64,000 nucleotides of DNA from Phoenix dactylifera (Eukaryota; Streptophyta; Magnoliopsida; Arecales; Arecaceae), in NCBI RefSeq assembly GCF_009389715.1, contig NC_052409.1:6065775-6129774 (forward strand), given 5' to 3'. The notes under the pieces are model-generated. The model was not told the origin of the DNA, ran no database searches, and worked only from the letters and a program-made list of their open reading frames with translations. This document shows positions 44,421 to 55,722 of this stretch, piece after piece (positions within the stretch are counted from its first letter, which is position 1; every line of letters begins with the position of its first letter). The translations under genes were made by a program, and so were the position numbers.

Positions 44421-45026
44421 CCCTGTTTGGCAAAGCTATTGGCAGTAGAAATTTCAGAAGTAAAGCTTTTATAAAAAGCTATTTATTGTTTGGTAATTAC
44501 ATTTATAAAGTGTTGTGGACTTTAATATATATTTGGCAAATAAACTAAGGTAAGACAAAATGACCATAAAGGATATTGCATAGTATTATACAATAGAGCA
44601 TAATAAAATATAATATACATTAACACATAAATATATGATATAGTATAATATTACTATAATATAATATAATATTATTTTAATATAATTAATACAATATTTT
44701 ATACTATAACATAATATGATATTATATAATATAACATATCAACGTATTATGATATAATGTAATATAAAGGAATATTTTCTGTAATTATATGTATTTTGGT
44801 TTAAAAAGAAAAATTTTATAAATCTAAAACAGCTTTTCAATGCGTGCTAAAAATATTTTTCCAAAGAAGCCCCATTTTGGAACTTTTCCCAAGTAAACGT
44901 TTTCAGATTTCTAGCAAAACTAAAACAGCTTTCTGATTTTTTTACCAAATACCTATATTTCATCCAAAAATACTTTTAGAGGATTAGAATGTGCTTTCTG
45001 TCCTACAAAAGCTCTGCCAAACAGGG
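44421..45026. mobile_element. MITE-like element with CCCTGTTTGGC termini
   Basis: The left end CCCTGTTTGGCAAAGCT is matched by the inverted right end AGCTCTGCCAAACAGGG with one mismatch in 17. The interior is very AT-rich (ATATAATATAATATT), and AGCTTTT/AAAAGCT words recur near both ends. It is 606 bp long and non-coding. Such ends are common in hAT- and Harbinger-type MITEs. The flanks (TTATAGA and CTATAAA) give no clear target duplication, so the superfamily is left open. Confidence 0.65.
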
Positions 45027-45398
45027 CTATAAAACTACTAGAAGTCTCTATAGTGTCACAAATGCCAGAACAAATGTGTTCATCAAATTAATGCAATTTC
45101 ACGCAGCATAGTTGTGGTTAGAAGGGGATACACTTATGGTTATCTCATGGATTAATACAGGCCAAACATCCAAATTACAAGAAAACTCTTTAAAAGGCAT
45201 CCTCTAGTGGAAATGGGTACCATTAGCTTTTTTTAATTCAGGCATATACTACAACAAGGCAACCGAGCAGCTGGTTGGGTGGCGGCGGCGAAGCATGGGA
45301 TTCGAGCTTCTTCTTGGATGGACAAATTTAATTATTTTTGATGCTTATGGTGTATGCTACTCTAGAACCTAATTTACATGTTAGACCTCCAACATGTA

Positions 45399-45444
<46 letters not shown>

Positions 45445-46199
45445 TCAAATTTATTATTATTTCACCGAATTTAATGGATAATGCTACATTTGTAATTCAG
45501 CAAATTCCTGAGTGGCAGAACAATACGTGGACATGGGCCATGCAACAACATTTTACAATCCTAACCTGTCACCATGCGACATGCCGACGTCAGCAACAGC
45601 CACTGCCACCCAGACTTTAAATGGCAGTAATAATTAGATGGGCGCTGTGCTGTACCCAGTGAGTCGTATCCAATCCACTTAGGTCCACAGATCTAACGGC
45701 CCCAATTGCCCCATCACCCGAATCACCGCGATTCCATCACCTAAATCACCATGATACCCCCATTATTTTAGAAGAAATAGAGTGAAATATTAGGGTATTC
45801 CGGTAAATGTATACGCATTGTTGAAGCAGTGAATACGAGTAAGTGTTGACCCCTGGAAATTTTACATGCTCCTGCGGACCACATTAATTATGCGAAACTG
45901 CCGCAGGACCGCCAGCTCCCAAGTCCGTTACTTTGCGTCTCATTTAATGAAATCCGTTTAAATAAAATGGATCCAGAGGATCATTTTAATTAAATTCTTA
46001 TATTTAATTCCTGCCTTCTGCTCGTGGTGTCGGAGAAGAAGGTGAAGGGAAAAGTTCCAATTTTCCTACCTCTCGATCTCGTTTCGATTTTGTTGGAATC
46101 TAGGGTTTCAGCGTCTCTGGCGGGTTCTCCGATGGGGAAAGGGAGGTGGGGCGGGCGGTGGCAGTGGAGCGACGGTGGAGCGGCGGCGGCGGAGGGACG
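45027..46199. other. Intergenic and upstream region of the DUF740-like gene
   Basis: It contains an (AT)n microsatellite at 45402-45441. A CTAGGGTTT motif at 46101-46109 lies in the likely leader of the next gene. No clear TATA box was fixed. Confidence 0.5.
45402..45441. repeat. (AT)n microsatellite
   Basis: Twenty uninterrupted AT units. Confidence 0.95.
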
Positions 46200-47090
46200 A
46201 TGAAGTGCGAGAAGCACCCCTACGAGCTGGGCGTCGGCGTTTGCGCCTCCTGCCTCCGGGAGCGCCTCCTTGCCCTCATCGCTGATCAGAACGTGGTCCC
46301 CGCCGACTATGACCACTGGCAGCCGGAAACCCCTCCCGGGCCACCGCCGCCACTTGTCTTCCCCCGATCTGTTTCGCCTTACGTCTCCCACCGCCGATCC
46401 GTCGGATCCGACGCCTCGGCGGCCTACGGTAGCCACAATAACCATCGTTTCTTCAGCACTCCCCAAGTCGGCCCCACCTTCGACGCCGCTTCCGGCGGAT
46501 GTGGGGGCGATGTCGACGAGGGGAGGCGCCGGCGCTCCGGGAAGTTCTCCGTCTTCTCGAACCTGTTCCGCCACCACCGATCGGAGGAGGCTGAGAGCGA
46601 TCTGGGGAGCTTCAAGAGTTACGGATCGGATTCTTGGTTCTCGGCGCTGATCCGCCGCCGCCACCGGAAGAAGAAATCGCGTAGCTTCGCGGCGGCAGAG
46701 GAGGCGGAGCCGTCGGGGATGTCCCGGCCGTCCGACCGGGGAATGTCGCCGGTGATGGATGATGAGGCGGAGGATTGTTCTAGTGGGTACTCCACCGAGT
46801 CGTCGAGCGGGCGGCGGCGGCGGCCGACCCCGACGCCGATGCGGCGGTTCCTGGCCGGCGCCTACAACCACCACGGCAGTCTCGCCAGCGTCTCGGGCTT
46901 CGCGGTCTGCCTGAGCCCGCTGATGATGGCGGGCTCCAACGGCCGGAGGGGGAAGCCGGCGGAAGCGAGTATCTCCGGCGAGCTCCGGAGCACGCCGAGC
47001 CAGCACCACCGGCGCTGCGGGCGCCACGGCGGCGCTCGGCTCGGACCGAACCGGTCAAGGAAGCTGGCGGACTTCGGCCGGTTCGAATGA
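46200..47090 (+). CDS. OCTOPUS-like (DUF740-related) short protein
   Basis: A single-exon gene of 296 residues with strong GC bias. The N-terminus MKCEKHPYELGVGVCASCLR places Cys3, His6, Cys15 and Cys18 in a CxxH...CxxC pattern, and RERLLALI follows. This is the signature start of plant DUF740/OCTOPUS-type proteins, some of which are polar membrane-associated regulators of phloem development. The rest is rich in Ser, Arg, Gly and Pro, with short conserved blocks (GKFSVFSNLFRHH, GSDSWFSALIRRR, SGFAVCLSPLMMAG) and basic runs. There is no transmembrane segment or signal peptide. It is much shorter than OCTOPUS itself, so it belongs to the short subgroup. Longer in-frame readings upstream start at GTG only, so the ATG at 46200 was chosen. 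The molecular role is unknown. Confidence 0.8.
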   Translation: MKCEKHPYELGVGVCASCLRERLLALIADQNVVPADYDHWQPETPPGPPPPLVFPRSVSPYVSHRRSVGSDASAAYGSHNNHRFFSTPQVGPTFDAASGGCGGDVDEGRRRRSGKFSVFSNLFRHHRSEEAESDLGSFKSYGSDSWFSALIRRRHRKKKSRSFAAAEEAEPSGMSRPSDRGMSPVMDDEAEDCSSGYSTESSSGRRRRPTPTPMRRFLAGAYNHHGSLASVSGFAVCLSPLMMAGSNGRRGKPAEASISGELRSTPSQHHRRCGRHGGARLGPNRSRKLADFGRFE

Positions 47091-49216
47091 CGGTTTTGCC
47101 CTCGTCCCTCTTCTCTTTTTACCCGGTCGAGGACATTTTTCTCAAATTTATGTATAGGAATTAGAAAAAAAAAGTTGGACGGTGGAATTGAATGAGCTAT
47201 ATAATATCCTAGTGGTTTCATTATCTCCGGAATTTTTGCACTTTTTTTCAAATATTTTAATTCAATTTTTTATCCAACGTTTATAGTGGAATCATCTAAC
47301 GTTTAGTTTTTCTTTTATTTTTTTTTATTTTTTATCTATGTCAGTCTTAGATTCCATGGGCTTATTGTGCGAAAGCTCTTAGGTTGCGGCCGTTATTACA
47401 GTTTGGTAGAGTTCTGGCACGTGCCATTCTTTTGGTTATATTTATGAGGAGGGGGAATTGTTTTTTTTTTTCTTTTTGGTACAATGGCTCGTTGCTCGAG
47501 TGTAACTACAGCCAATAGAGTCGAGAAAAAAAAGATATAACGTGATGGTGAAGAGGCGGCTACAAAATATGTCCAAAAAATTTTTATCTTCTGAAAGGGA
47601 GATATTTAATGGCCATTCCATATAACGTGGTATGGCATGGTGACATTTTATAGGGCATATCTAATAGATGGCCATGATTCGATCTAAAGTTGAAAGAAAG
47701 GAGGCTTGGAAATCGGCAATGAGGTTCAGAAAATATGGAGGCACAATGAGTCTTAAATTGCGACTACTAGAAATCTATCACTAGAAAATCAGCACTCTGC
47801 ACTTCTTAGCATTAACTCCTTGCATGACTTTTACACATTGTTTTTTTATAATATTGTTGAGATATACAATGTAGCAGAGGTAATATGAATGGCTGTGATG
47901 TTTTAATTGTATGATTAGAATGATTTGTTATTTTATATTTGATACGCGCAATTTGATAGTCTCATGGATGCACATAGATTGTTTCTCTCTTAAGGTGAAA
48001 TACAAATGATATAGAGATGTATTTAGTTCATGAGTTGGTTTAATGAGGTGAATATGCAGCAGTAAAAGTTTTTTGCTTTAATTGTAACCATTAGAGCCTA
48101 TTTTTAATGAGGTACAAACCGCTCTTCGATAACTTGGACAGTTGTTCACCAATCATAAGAAGTAAAAAAAAAAAAAAAAAACTGATGAGAAAGAAACTCA
48201 ATGAAGAATTAGAAATTAAGATGTACAGTTCTATTTGGAAGGTAATTTTCTTTATCTTTGTTTTCTTGGGAACTCACGATGTTAACTCTCTAAGTGTTTA
48301 ACTTATTTTCAGTCAAAACCATTTACAGAAATAATCTACAGATAAAACATACTGACATCCAAACAATTCCTCCAAATTTCTACAAAAATATATAAAATAT
48401 CCATGAATTATTAGTTGATCGATAAAGCTGTTGTAATGGTTATAGATACATCTTTGATATCCTATATTTTGCTCAGAGGCAAAGATCTTGGACTGCGGTT
48501 AAAACTTGATGTATAAAAATATTTATTTACTTAAGAAATATAACAAATGGCACAGTTAAAACACCATAATCACAAAGAAAAATATATTTTTACAAGTTTT
48601 TTTTGGCTTAGTTTAATTATTGAAGGATTTTTTTTTACTGTAAATTTATAAACTATTTTGTTTCACCTATAAAAGATAAAAATAAATATCTATTCAATAC
48701 ATTCAATTTTTTTCTTTTATTTTTTTTAAAATAAAACTTTATGTTGCAACGAATCATATATAGAGATATTAATTGAGTATTTTTTTAGATTGCCAAGATC
48801 AATTCAGAGAACCATTTGGCCAGGGGAAAAATCTTGAATTATCAACCGAAATTTCAATAATCTGGAAGATAGTGTCGCATGAACAATCTTTGCTGAAAAT
48901 GAAGTGTTTTTTTTTCATCTAATAAAGCTTTTAATGCCACCCTCCTTTTAAGTTGTAACGTTCTGATTTAACGGGCCGGGGCCGTTATCACGGCGTCCCT
49001 CATTGACGATGGGGAGTTGGTGGGAACATTAATGGCTGTAGTGGGCGTCTGACACTCTGACACGTACCCTGCACGGAAGTGGGACCCGCGCACTTGTGCT
49101 CACGGAATCCACCTCGGGCTTCCTTATATCAGGTGCGATGCACCTCCATTTGACTTAAAGAGTGCTTACGAGCGATGACGTGATGGGAGATGGGGAAGGT
49201 TTTTGAATTGCGTTCA
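47091..49216. other. AT-rich intergenic stretch
   Basis: No gene was recognised. A short GC-rich island at 48970-49130 contains ACACGTACCC and CTTATATCAGG and could be a promoter remnant, but no reading frame follows it. Confidence 0.5.
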
Positions 49217-49271
49217 AAGTGGTGAGAGGAAATCTTCTGGCAAAAAAAAAAAAAAAGTGGTGAGAGGAAAT
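49217..49271 (+). mobile_element. Minimal retroposed insert with target duplication
   Basis: GTGGTGAGAGGAAAT occurs at 49219-49233 and again, unchanged, at 49257-49271. Between the copies lie only CTTCTGGC and a run of about 14 A. Perfect 15-bp flanking repeats around a poly(A)-ended insert of about 22 bases are what an extremely truncated LINE-type insertion would leave. Confidence 0.6.
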
Positions 49272-49446
49272 GCTGATTTTGATCATGATGGAGTGGTTGT
49301 GTTTGATGTGACACTCTGATCGATTGGATTGGTGATGGTCGGCTCAGCCCAAGAAGGTAAATAAGGCAGACTGGATCGTCTTCTTTATTGTCTGATATTT
49401 TAAAAATTTTCGTTACATTCTTTTTTTTATATTTTTTACTTTTTCG

Positions 49447-49511
49447 TTGCTTGACAGATTGTACTTACGTTAGAGTTATATGAAATGAGTAGCCATTTTT
49501 ATCCAAAAAAA
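49447..49511 (+). mobile_element. LINE-type 3' tail
   Basis: ACTTACGTTAGAGTTATATG followed by AAATGAGTAGCCATTTTTATCC and an A run matches the tails at 42917-43118 with several changes. Confidence 0.5.
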
Positions 49512-49613
49512 TATTTTTTTTAAAGATGGATATATCAAACTATATGACTTCGAGCACATCTAACCAGGTCAGAAAATAAAACATTACGAAATGTCCTAAA
49601 CAAATCCTCAACT

Positions 49614-49800
49614 CGAATCTACAAGGTACCACTTGCATGGTTGGTCGTAAGCGGCCATCCAATTTGCAGCACCGTTAGCCTATCTAAAAATATGCTTGGC
49701 CTCAAGAGCCACTCCATCTTCATCCATCGATCAAATATTACACAGCAGAGGATGGTCCCTTTTAAGCCGCTCGGGCTTTGGATCCAGATCTGGCCTATCA
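49614..49800 (-). mobile_element. LINE RNase H fragment
   Basis: The minus strand reads GVALEAKHIFR, then after an in-frame stop ANGAANWMAAYD. This resembles the end of the LINE RNase H domain (HIFREANRAADWMA). It is short and decayed. Confidence 0.5.
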
Positions 49801-50029
49801 CGGTGATCGGGTCCCCATAATATCTTCTTTGACCTTATAACATCTATGCAATTGGAGACTTTTGATGGTGAAAGGGCATGGGATGCATCTTTTTGATGCG
49901 TGTGCACTTGGTCCTCCCATAATAATTGTGACAGTGGAAGCACATGAGATTACATCTTTAAGTTAAATGTATACCAATTCTTTAAAAAAAGGTTTTTGAA
50001 TGTCAATTTTAAAAATTTGACAGCACACA

Positions 50030-50092
<63 letters not shown>

Positions 50093-50869
50093 AACTTAGT
50101 GGAATTAGTTATTTTTTTGGAGAAATAAGTTTGTGATTTTGTTTTGGGTAATCATGATTCTTTTTACTACTATGGTATTTGTGAAGCATAAAGTAATATT
50201 TTATGAGCATTTTTTTGGGCAAAAATGTAAATGAGTTAAATTTTTTAGAGTAAATAAGCATATATTAAAATATCCATGCAAAAATAATCATGTATCTTAT
50301 AAATAGAATTTATCCATTCTTTTTCGTAGTTCTTTCTTTTACCTTTTTCGACTTGTCTTGCATATGCGTCTAAAAGCAGGCAACTGTGGTCAGATCCAAT
50401 GCACAACCCAAATATAGAGCATTAACGCAATGAAGAGCTGGTCTTTTTTTTTTTTTTTTACGCACAAACAAGACATTCTAAAATGCTTTCGCTTCATGTT
50501 GCATGCATTCCACCGACCGCAATAATACAATTAAAGTGCATTGGATGCTCAAACATCATGTTTACTATTAATCCCATCCTAAGATGCATTGGTTCACGTT
50601 TTCAATGCATAATTAACAATGTTATTTAAGTTGAAGTGTTTCACCTAATCTGACTAAAATAATATATATATCATTATGTGCTACCAAGAAACTTCCGAAT
50701 TAATTGCATGCAAATTTCAACGCAATGATTGAACAAATCTTTGGATCGAAGTTAGGGCACCTTTTGCTATCAAGGTCATTAGGATGACTCGTGGACCAAG
50801 CTCAGCTGGACATTGGCAGCAACATGTCTACATGGGAGACAACACATCGCCATCTTATAGGAACGTAGA
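49801..50869. other. Intergenic with a long AT microsatellite
   Basis: (AT)n of 29 units lies at 50033-50090. The remainder is AT-rich, with nothing recognised. Confidence 0.7.
50033..50090. repeat. (AT)n microsatellite
   Basis: Fifty-eight bases of uninterrupted AT. Confidence 0.97.
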
Positions 50870-51308
50870 TGTAATAATTCAGAATTTTTTTCAAAATGGC
50901 TAGTCGAAAAATATTATTTGGGCTTCTTAGTTCTGTATAAATATCTAAGATTTTCTCGGCGAATAACTGATATGGGACTAAACACACGTCCACATGAGTC
51001 CTCATATATTCTCCTCATTTAATTTCTGACTTTCTCGTCGGGCTAAGAATTTAAATCCATTCAAATTTAATCGCATGCATCACGATAGGTCTGCGGTCAG
51101 CCTTCATTAACTCGTGCTATAGTGTTTCTTAGTCCGCATAGACTATGGGCCGAGTTTGCTTTAATACTATTTGTAACAACTTAGGAGCTTACTCAAAATG
51201 ATTAGCCGAAAAGTATTATTTGGGTTCCTTAGTCCTGTATAAGTACTCAAGATTTTCTCGACGAATAATCGATGTAGAACTAAACACACGCCCGCATGAA
51301 TTCTCATA
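50870..51308. mobile_element. LTR-derived repeat (TRIM-like fossil), copy 2
   Basis: A full unit starts TGTAATAATTCAGAA and ends near CTTTAATACTATT (51171). A second, partial unit starts TGTAACAACTTAGGAGC at 51172 and breaks off after about 137 bases. CTCGGCGAATAACTGATATG and CTCGACGAATAATCGATG are the same core in the two units. The arrangement is the same as at 39529-39952. It is non-coding and old. Confidence 0.5.
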
Positions 51309-53185
51309 GTGGATATGAAACACCGTAACCTCTTTGCCAATGACTTCAAACATGAAGCATGGTGGCTGTCAGTGGAGACCCTTCGTACGTAAGAGTTGGG
51401 AAGATGGCACAGTGATTGAGACTTTTGGTGTAGTAGCTATTTTTCGTGGGACTTTGTGGCTATATGCCATTTCTTTATGACAGCCTCTATCTCCTAGCCT
51501 CTTTATGTCAATACAAGTAATTTATGCCCCTCATAGAGCAAAATCTGATCCAATTTATCATAATCAATTAATTAATATGTCAATACAATGTTTTTGTCCG
51601 AGCCAATAGCGTAGATGTTTCAGAGAAGATGGGTGGATTTCAGAAGTGAACTAGTAAACTATTTTTTGGTACAAATTTCTAGTGAATAGATCTTTATGTC
51701 ACTTAAAATCTCCATTATATGTATATAATGCAAGCTTGCTGCAAAGGAAGCAAGTTGACTAACCATGAGACCATCACTTGATTTCTATCAAGCGAGCACA
51801 CTCGATCATGATAAGATTAATTTATCTATCTATAGGACCTGTCTTCGGAGATAGATCTATTGGATGTGCAGAATTAAAGATCAAGAATGCAATAAAAGAG
51901 AGACTTTTATTATATTTGGGGCAAAAGTTATTGACGTCTTGATCTTCAAAATCAACTCGACTGTAATCACAAGAACAAGATCTGGATGTGCTTCAAGCTG
52001 CCCATGAGTAACATCTTGATTTTCCAAATTCAACTTCGAGTATTTCTGATGGGGAGGACCTTACAAGTACTCTCGGATGAATTAGGGATCAAGTCTGTGG
52101 ATAGATGGACGTTATCTCCACTATGGTTATGTAGAATTTATCGCAATGATCACAAAAAATATCTCATCATTCGGAGGCTTATTTTGAATCAGAGTCCAAA
52201 TCAAATTAAAACAACTAAAACAAATTCCTATGTGTGTTGGTGTGGACCACATCCAAATGGGCTCAATCGGATAAATTTCAATAACTTTCTCTTCCATAGC
52301 GAGGAACTTTCTATGTTACGAATATCTTGCGCATCTATTTCACAAATATCTTAAAGAAAAGAGCATGTATCTATAATTATGATGCAACCAATCAATGATG
52401 AAGTAGATGGATGGGGATTGTATCTTTCGCACAAAGGAATCACCTTCCTTTGCACGGATCTACAGTTGGACTGAGCAACGATCGCTTCGAAACCTATGCA
52501 GATGAATGGAGAAGTTTGGAGTGCTTTAAGATCTATAATAGGCATGGTCAAACGGTTAGCATTGTGAAAGAACATCAATCATTAAACTCGAGCCCGAATC
52601 GCCTTGACGAGAATAAGCTGAAAAAAATCCAGATCCAATCTACTCTATTTGGATCAGACCTGGAATTCACCTGATCCACTTGGATCGAAGCCAGATCGAG
52701 CACAGCCATTTGTAACCGGCGATTACCCAAATTGAACGCCAACCGGGTTTTCTGAGCACGTACACAAATTATACAGGGGTTAAATGGTTCATGGAGGGCT
52801 CTAATACCCATTTTGCCCCCCTAGGTCCAGTACGAACCCGGTTCGAGTACGCCGTGGGTGCCCAATAGAGTCGACTTCTGAAGACCTTCTTAGCTTCTCT
52901 TTTGGGGAAGACGACGAGAACCGGGGGAGAGCTAGGGTTTCTAGACGTGGCCTCGCATCACGAAATCCAGCGTTCCATCTGGCGCCGGAGAAGATCTTCA
53001 GCAACGGAAACAGAAATTCCGGCCAGATTCTCCGGCTTCGGTGTCGTAGCCCCAGCCCAATTTCTTTCTTTTAGGTTTGTTTTCACGTGAAGCTCTGATC
53101 TTTCCGGTTGTCTAAATGTTTTATTGGTAGGTAATTGTCGAAACTTTGGATCGCCAGAATCCTCAAAATTCGGTTTTTTGGAGAT
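51309..53185. other. Intergenic and ALG14 leader
   Basis: No gene was recognised at 51309-52800. From about 52880 the sequence is richer in GC and carries GCTAGGGTTTCTAG (52931-52944), a common plant leader motif, so the ALG14 transcript probably begins near here. A 5' UTR intron with acceptor TTTATTGGTAG (near 53130) is possible. Confidence 0.5.
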
Positions 53186-55722
53186 ATGTGGCATGAAATT
53201 AGCGGAAATTTCTGCTACGTTTTCCCAATTCTCGTCGCCGCCATTGTAGTTCGTGCGGCATATGTGTTGTATTGGACTGGAAGATCCCTCAGAGCCTCTG
53301 CATCAGAGAGAGTTAGAACTCTCATTGTTCTCGGGTCAGGTATGCTGAATTTTCAAAAAATATTATGGATTTGATTGTTGTTTGTGGATTTCTTTAATGG
53401 TTAGGATGCCAAATTCGGAGATTTATAACGTTTTCTATTACACAGATTATTATTTTTTGCATTGATAAGTTTGATAGATCTATGCAAGCCAAATTGTTTA
53501 AACTTCATGTTTCATATGCTTCTATTGAAAGTTTTGGTTAAATATGCAGCGGATATGTGAGAGGGCAGCAAGGAATTATACTGAACTTAATGTTTATATA
53601 TCATTGTATTCATTTATCTGGTAATTTCTGTAATGGTAATGTAGGAGGCCACACGGCGGAAATGCTTAGCATATTGAATGTGCTTCAGAAGGACAAATTT
53701 GTGCCTAGATACTACGTTGCAGCTGTGACGGATAACATGAGCCTTCAGAAGGCTCGCGTTTTGGAGGAGTCGTTGGTCCAGCAGGGGAAGGTACAGTTTG
53801 CATGGCAGTTCTTTTTTTTTCACATGAAAAGGCGGGGATTGCAAGTATGTTAGAAACGTAACTGAAAGTTAAAACATATATTTGATTGCATGACAAGTTT
53901 TCCATCTTGAGGATTGTTGAAACTTAGTTGTGTTCTCAAATACTATAAAACGACATTATGTTGTTTTCCTTCTATTGTTAGCTGCATTTTTAAGATGGGT
54001 ATTGCTGGTTTATAACTTTATATTGAAATCATGGGATTAATTAACAAATTATGAGTTTTTGTAATTTTTTTCTTTAGTTCTAACTGTAAGGGACACTCTG
54101 AAATCCTTACTACTTGTATAGTTCTGTTTTGTTGCTTAACATCTAGATTCAACTATTGTTTAGTCAATATTCTGGCCTCTGCTCTGCGAGTAATTGGATT
54201 TTGTTTCATATAATTAGCAGAATTATGAACTGTAGATGCAGGGGGTCTTGTGATCGTCTATGTCCTTTCGCATTTGTTATAAGAAGGAGGAAGAGACTGT
54301 AATTAACAGATCACATTTTACAAAACTAAATAGAGATAGGTATGCCATTATAGCATGAATTTACCTTTTGTTGGAAATGCAGAACTCATTGTGAAGAAGG
54401 GGAACCAATCCTTTTATCTATTCTTTGTGCAGGAGCTGCAGAATGCGTTTTCATCTATTACATGGTCTAGTGTTGGATGTCAATGTGCTAACTGTATATG
54501 ATTAAACCTTTCCTGCATGCTTATCTACATAACCATAGAAATCCATAACTGCATCTTTCCTCTGCCACATAAATTACCTTAGCTTGAAAAAATACGGTAA
54601 GTGATGAAAAAGCACTCGAGTAAAACTCAAAAATTTATACAAAATGTGGTAAATGGCTTGCCCAAAAAATAACTATCTATTATTGTTCATATAATGAAGA
54701 TTACTTATATCTGGTAATTGATACCACCCTTGTAGATACTGTAGCACATGCAATAATGCTCTTCTAGTCATTATATGATTCCATTTCTTTTAGTGCTATC
54801 TAAACCATCTTTCCTGTAACCTTGTTGAATAGCTGAATTTGCAGATGATTTTTGTTGCAGAATAGTGGAAGAGATATCTTAGAGGCTGCTCAGTTCATGC
54901 AGATTTATCGAAGCCGTGAAGTGGGTCAGTCTTATTTTACCTCCATTGGAACAACTTTGATTGCAATAGTACATGCACTGTGGTTAACATTACAAATTAG
55001 ACCTCAAGTGGTATGATTATTATACGACCCTCATTTCATCAATTAATTATTGTATCTGGAACCAGAAGACCACTTATCATTCTTATCCAGATCATCTGTA
55101 ATGGTCCTGGGACCTGCATTCCGCTCTGTGTTTCTGCGTACCTTTTCAAGGTTAGTACTGCTTCAGTCATACTTAATCATTGGAGGCTACCCTTGTACTT
55201 CTCAAACAAAAGATTATTTCACTGGTGTAAAATCCCTTTTTGATAACATCTGGAGCTATATTTTCCAAAAAAACATTTGAATTTTTGTTGTCTTCTTTTA
55301 CTTGAACAACCTTATGAATTTCTTTTACTACTGTATGATTTTCTTTTACTGGACAAATGACCTCCTTCTACATGCTCCTGACAGCTGCAAATCAGAATGT
55401 TTGGTTTACCTTAGGTGTTAATGTACTTTTGTGATCCTTATTGCTGTTCTGCAGATGAATACACTCAAAAAGATTGACGTTTATGGTATAATTATCCATA
55501 GCATATGTATTCAGTACCAAACTTGTTTAGCTTATACTACTGCAGGTACTCGGCCTCAGATGGTCAACAATCTTTTATGTGGAGAGCATTGCAAGAGTTA
55601 GGAAGCTCTCCTTAAGTGGCTTGTTTCTCTACAAGTTACACCTAGTTGATCAATTTGTTGTGCAATGGCCCCAGTTGCAAAAGAAGTATCCCAGAGCACA
55701 CTATGTTGGTCGTCTGATGTAA
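53186..55722 (+). CDS. ALG14: ALG14, membrane subunit of the UDP-GlcNAc transferase for N-glycan synthesis
   Basis: ALG14 anchors the catalytic ALG13 subunit at the cytosolic face of the ER. The pair adds the second GlcNAc to GlcNAc-PP-dolichol. Exons are 53186-53339, 53645-53790, 54861-55010, 55091-55150 and 55546-55722, all GT-AG and in phase, giving 228 residues, as usual for the family. An N-terminal membrane anchor (FPILVAAIVVRAAYVLYW) is followed by LIVLGSGGHTAEML (residues 46-59), the family's glycine-rich motif. Next come RYYVAAVTDNMS, the ER-contact part TLIAIVHALWLTLQIRPQV, ICNGPGTCIP, and the C-terminal YVESIARVRKLSLSG...VVQWPQL...YVGRLM, which in yeast contacts ALG13. The ATG at 53186 is the first in frame. 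A reading that extends further upstream would need a TTG start. Confidence 0.94.

Noticed and set aside
46146-46199. N-terminal extension of the DUF740-like protein
   Set aside because: The upstream reading begins with GTG, and the family starts at MKCxKHP.
45990-47027. 345-codon minus-strand frame opposite the DUF740-like gene
   Set aside because: Arg/Pro/Ala-rich antisense reading of a GC-rich exon without any recognisable domain.
53135-53185. N-terminal extension of ALG14
   Set aside because: It would need a TTG start; the ATG at 53186 gives a normal-length protein with the membrane anchor.
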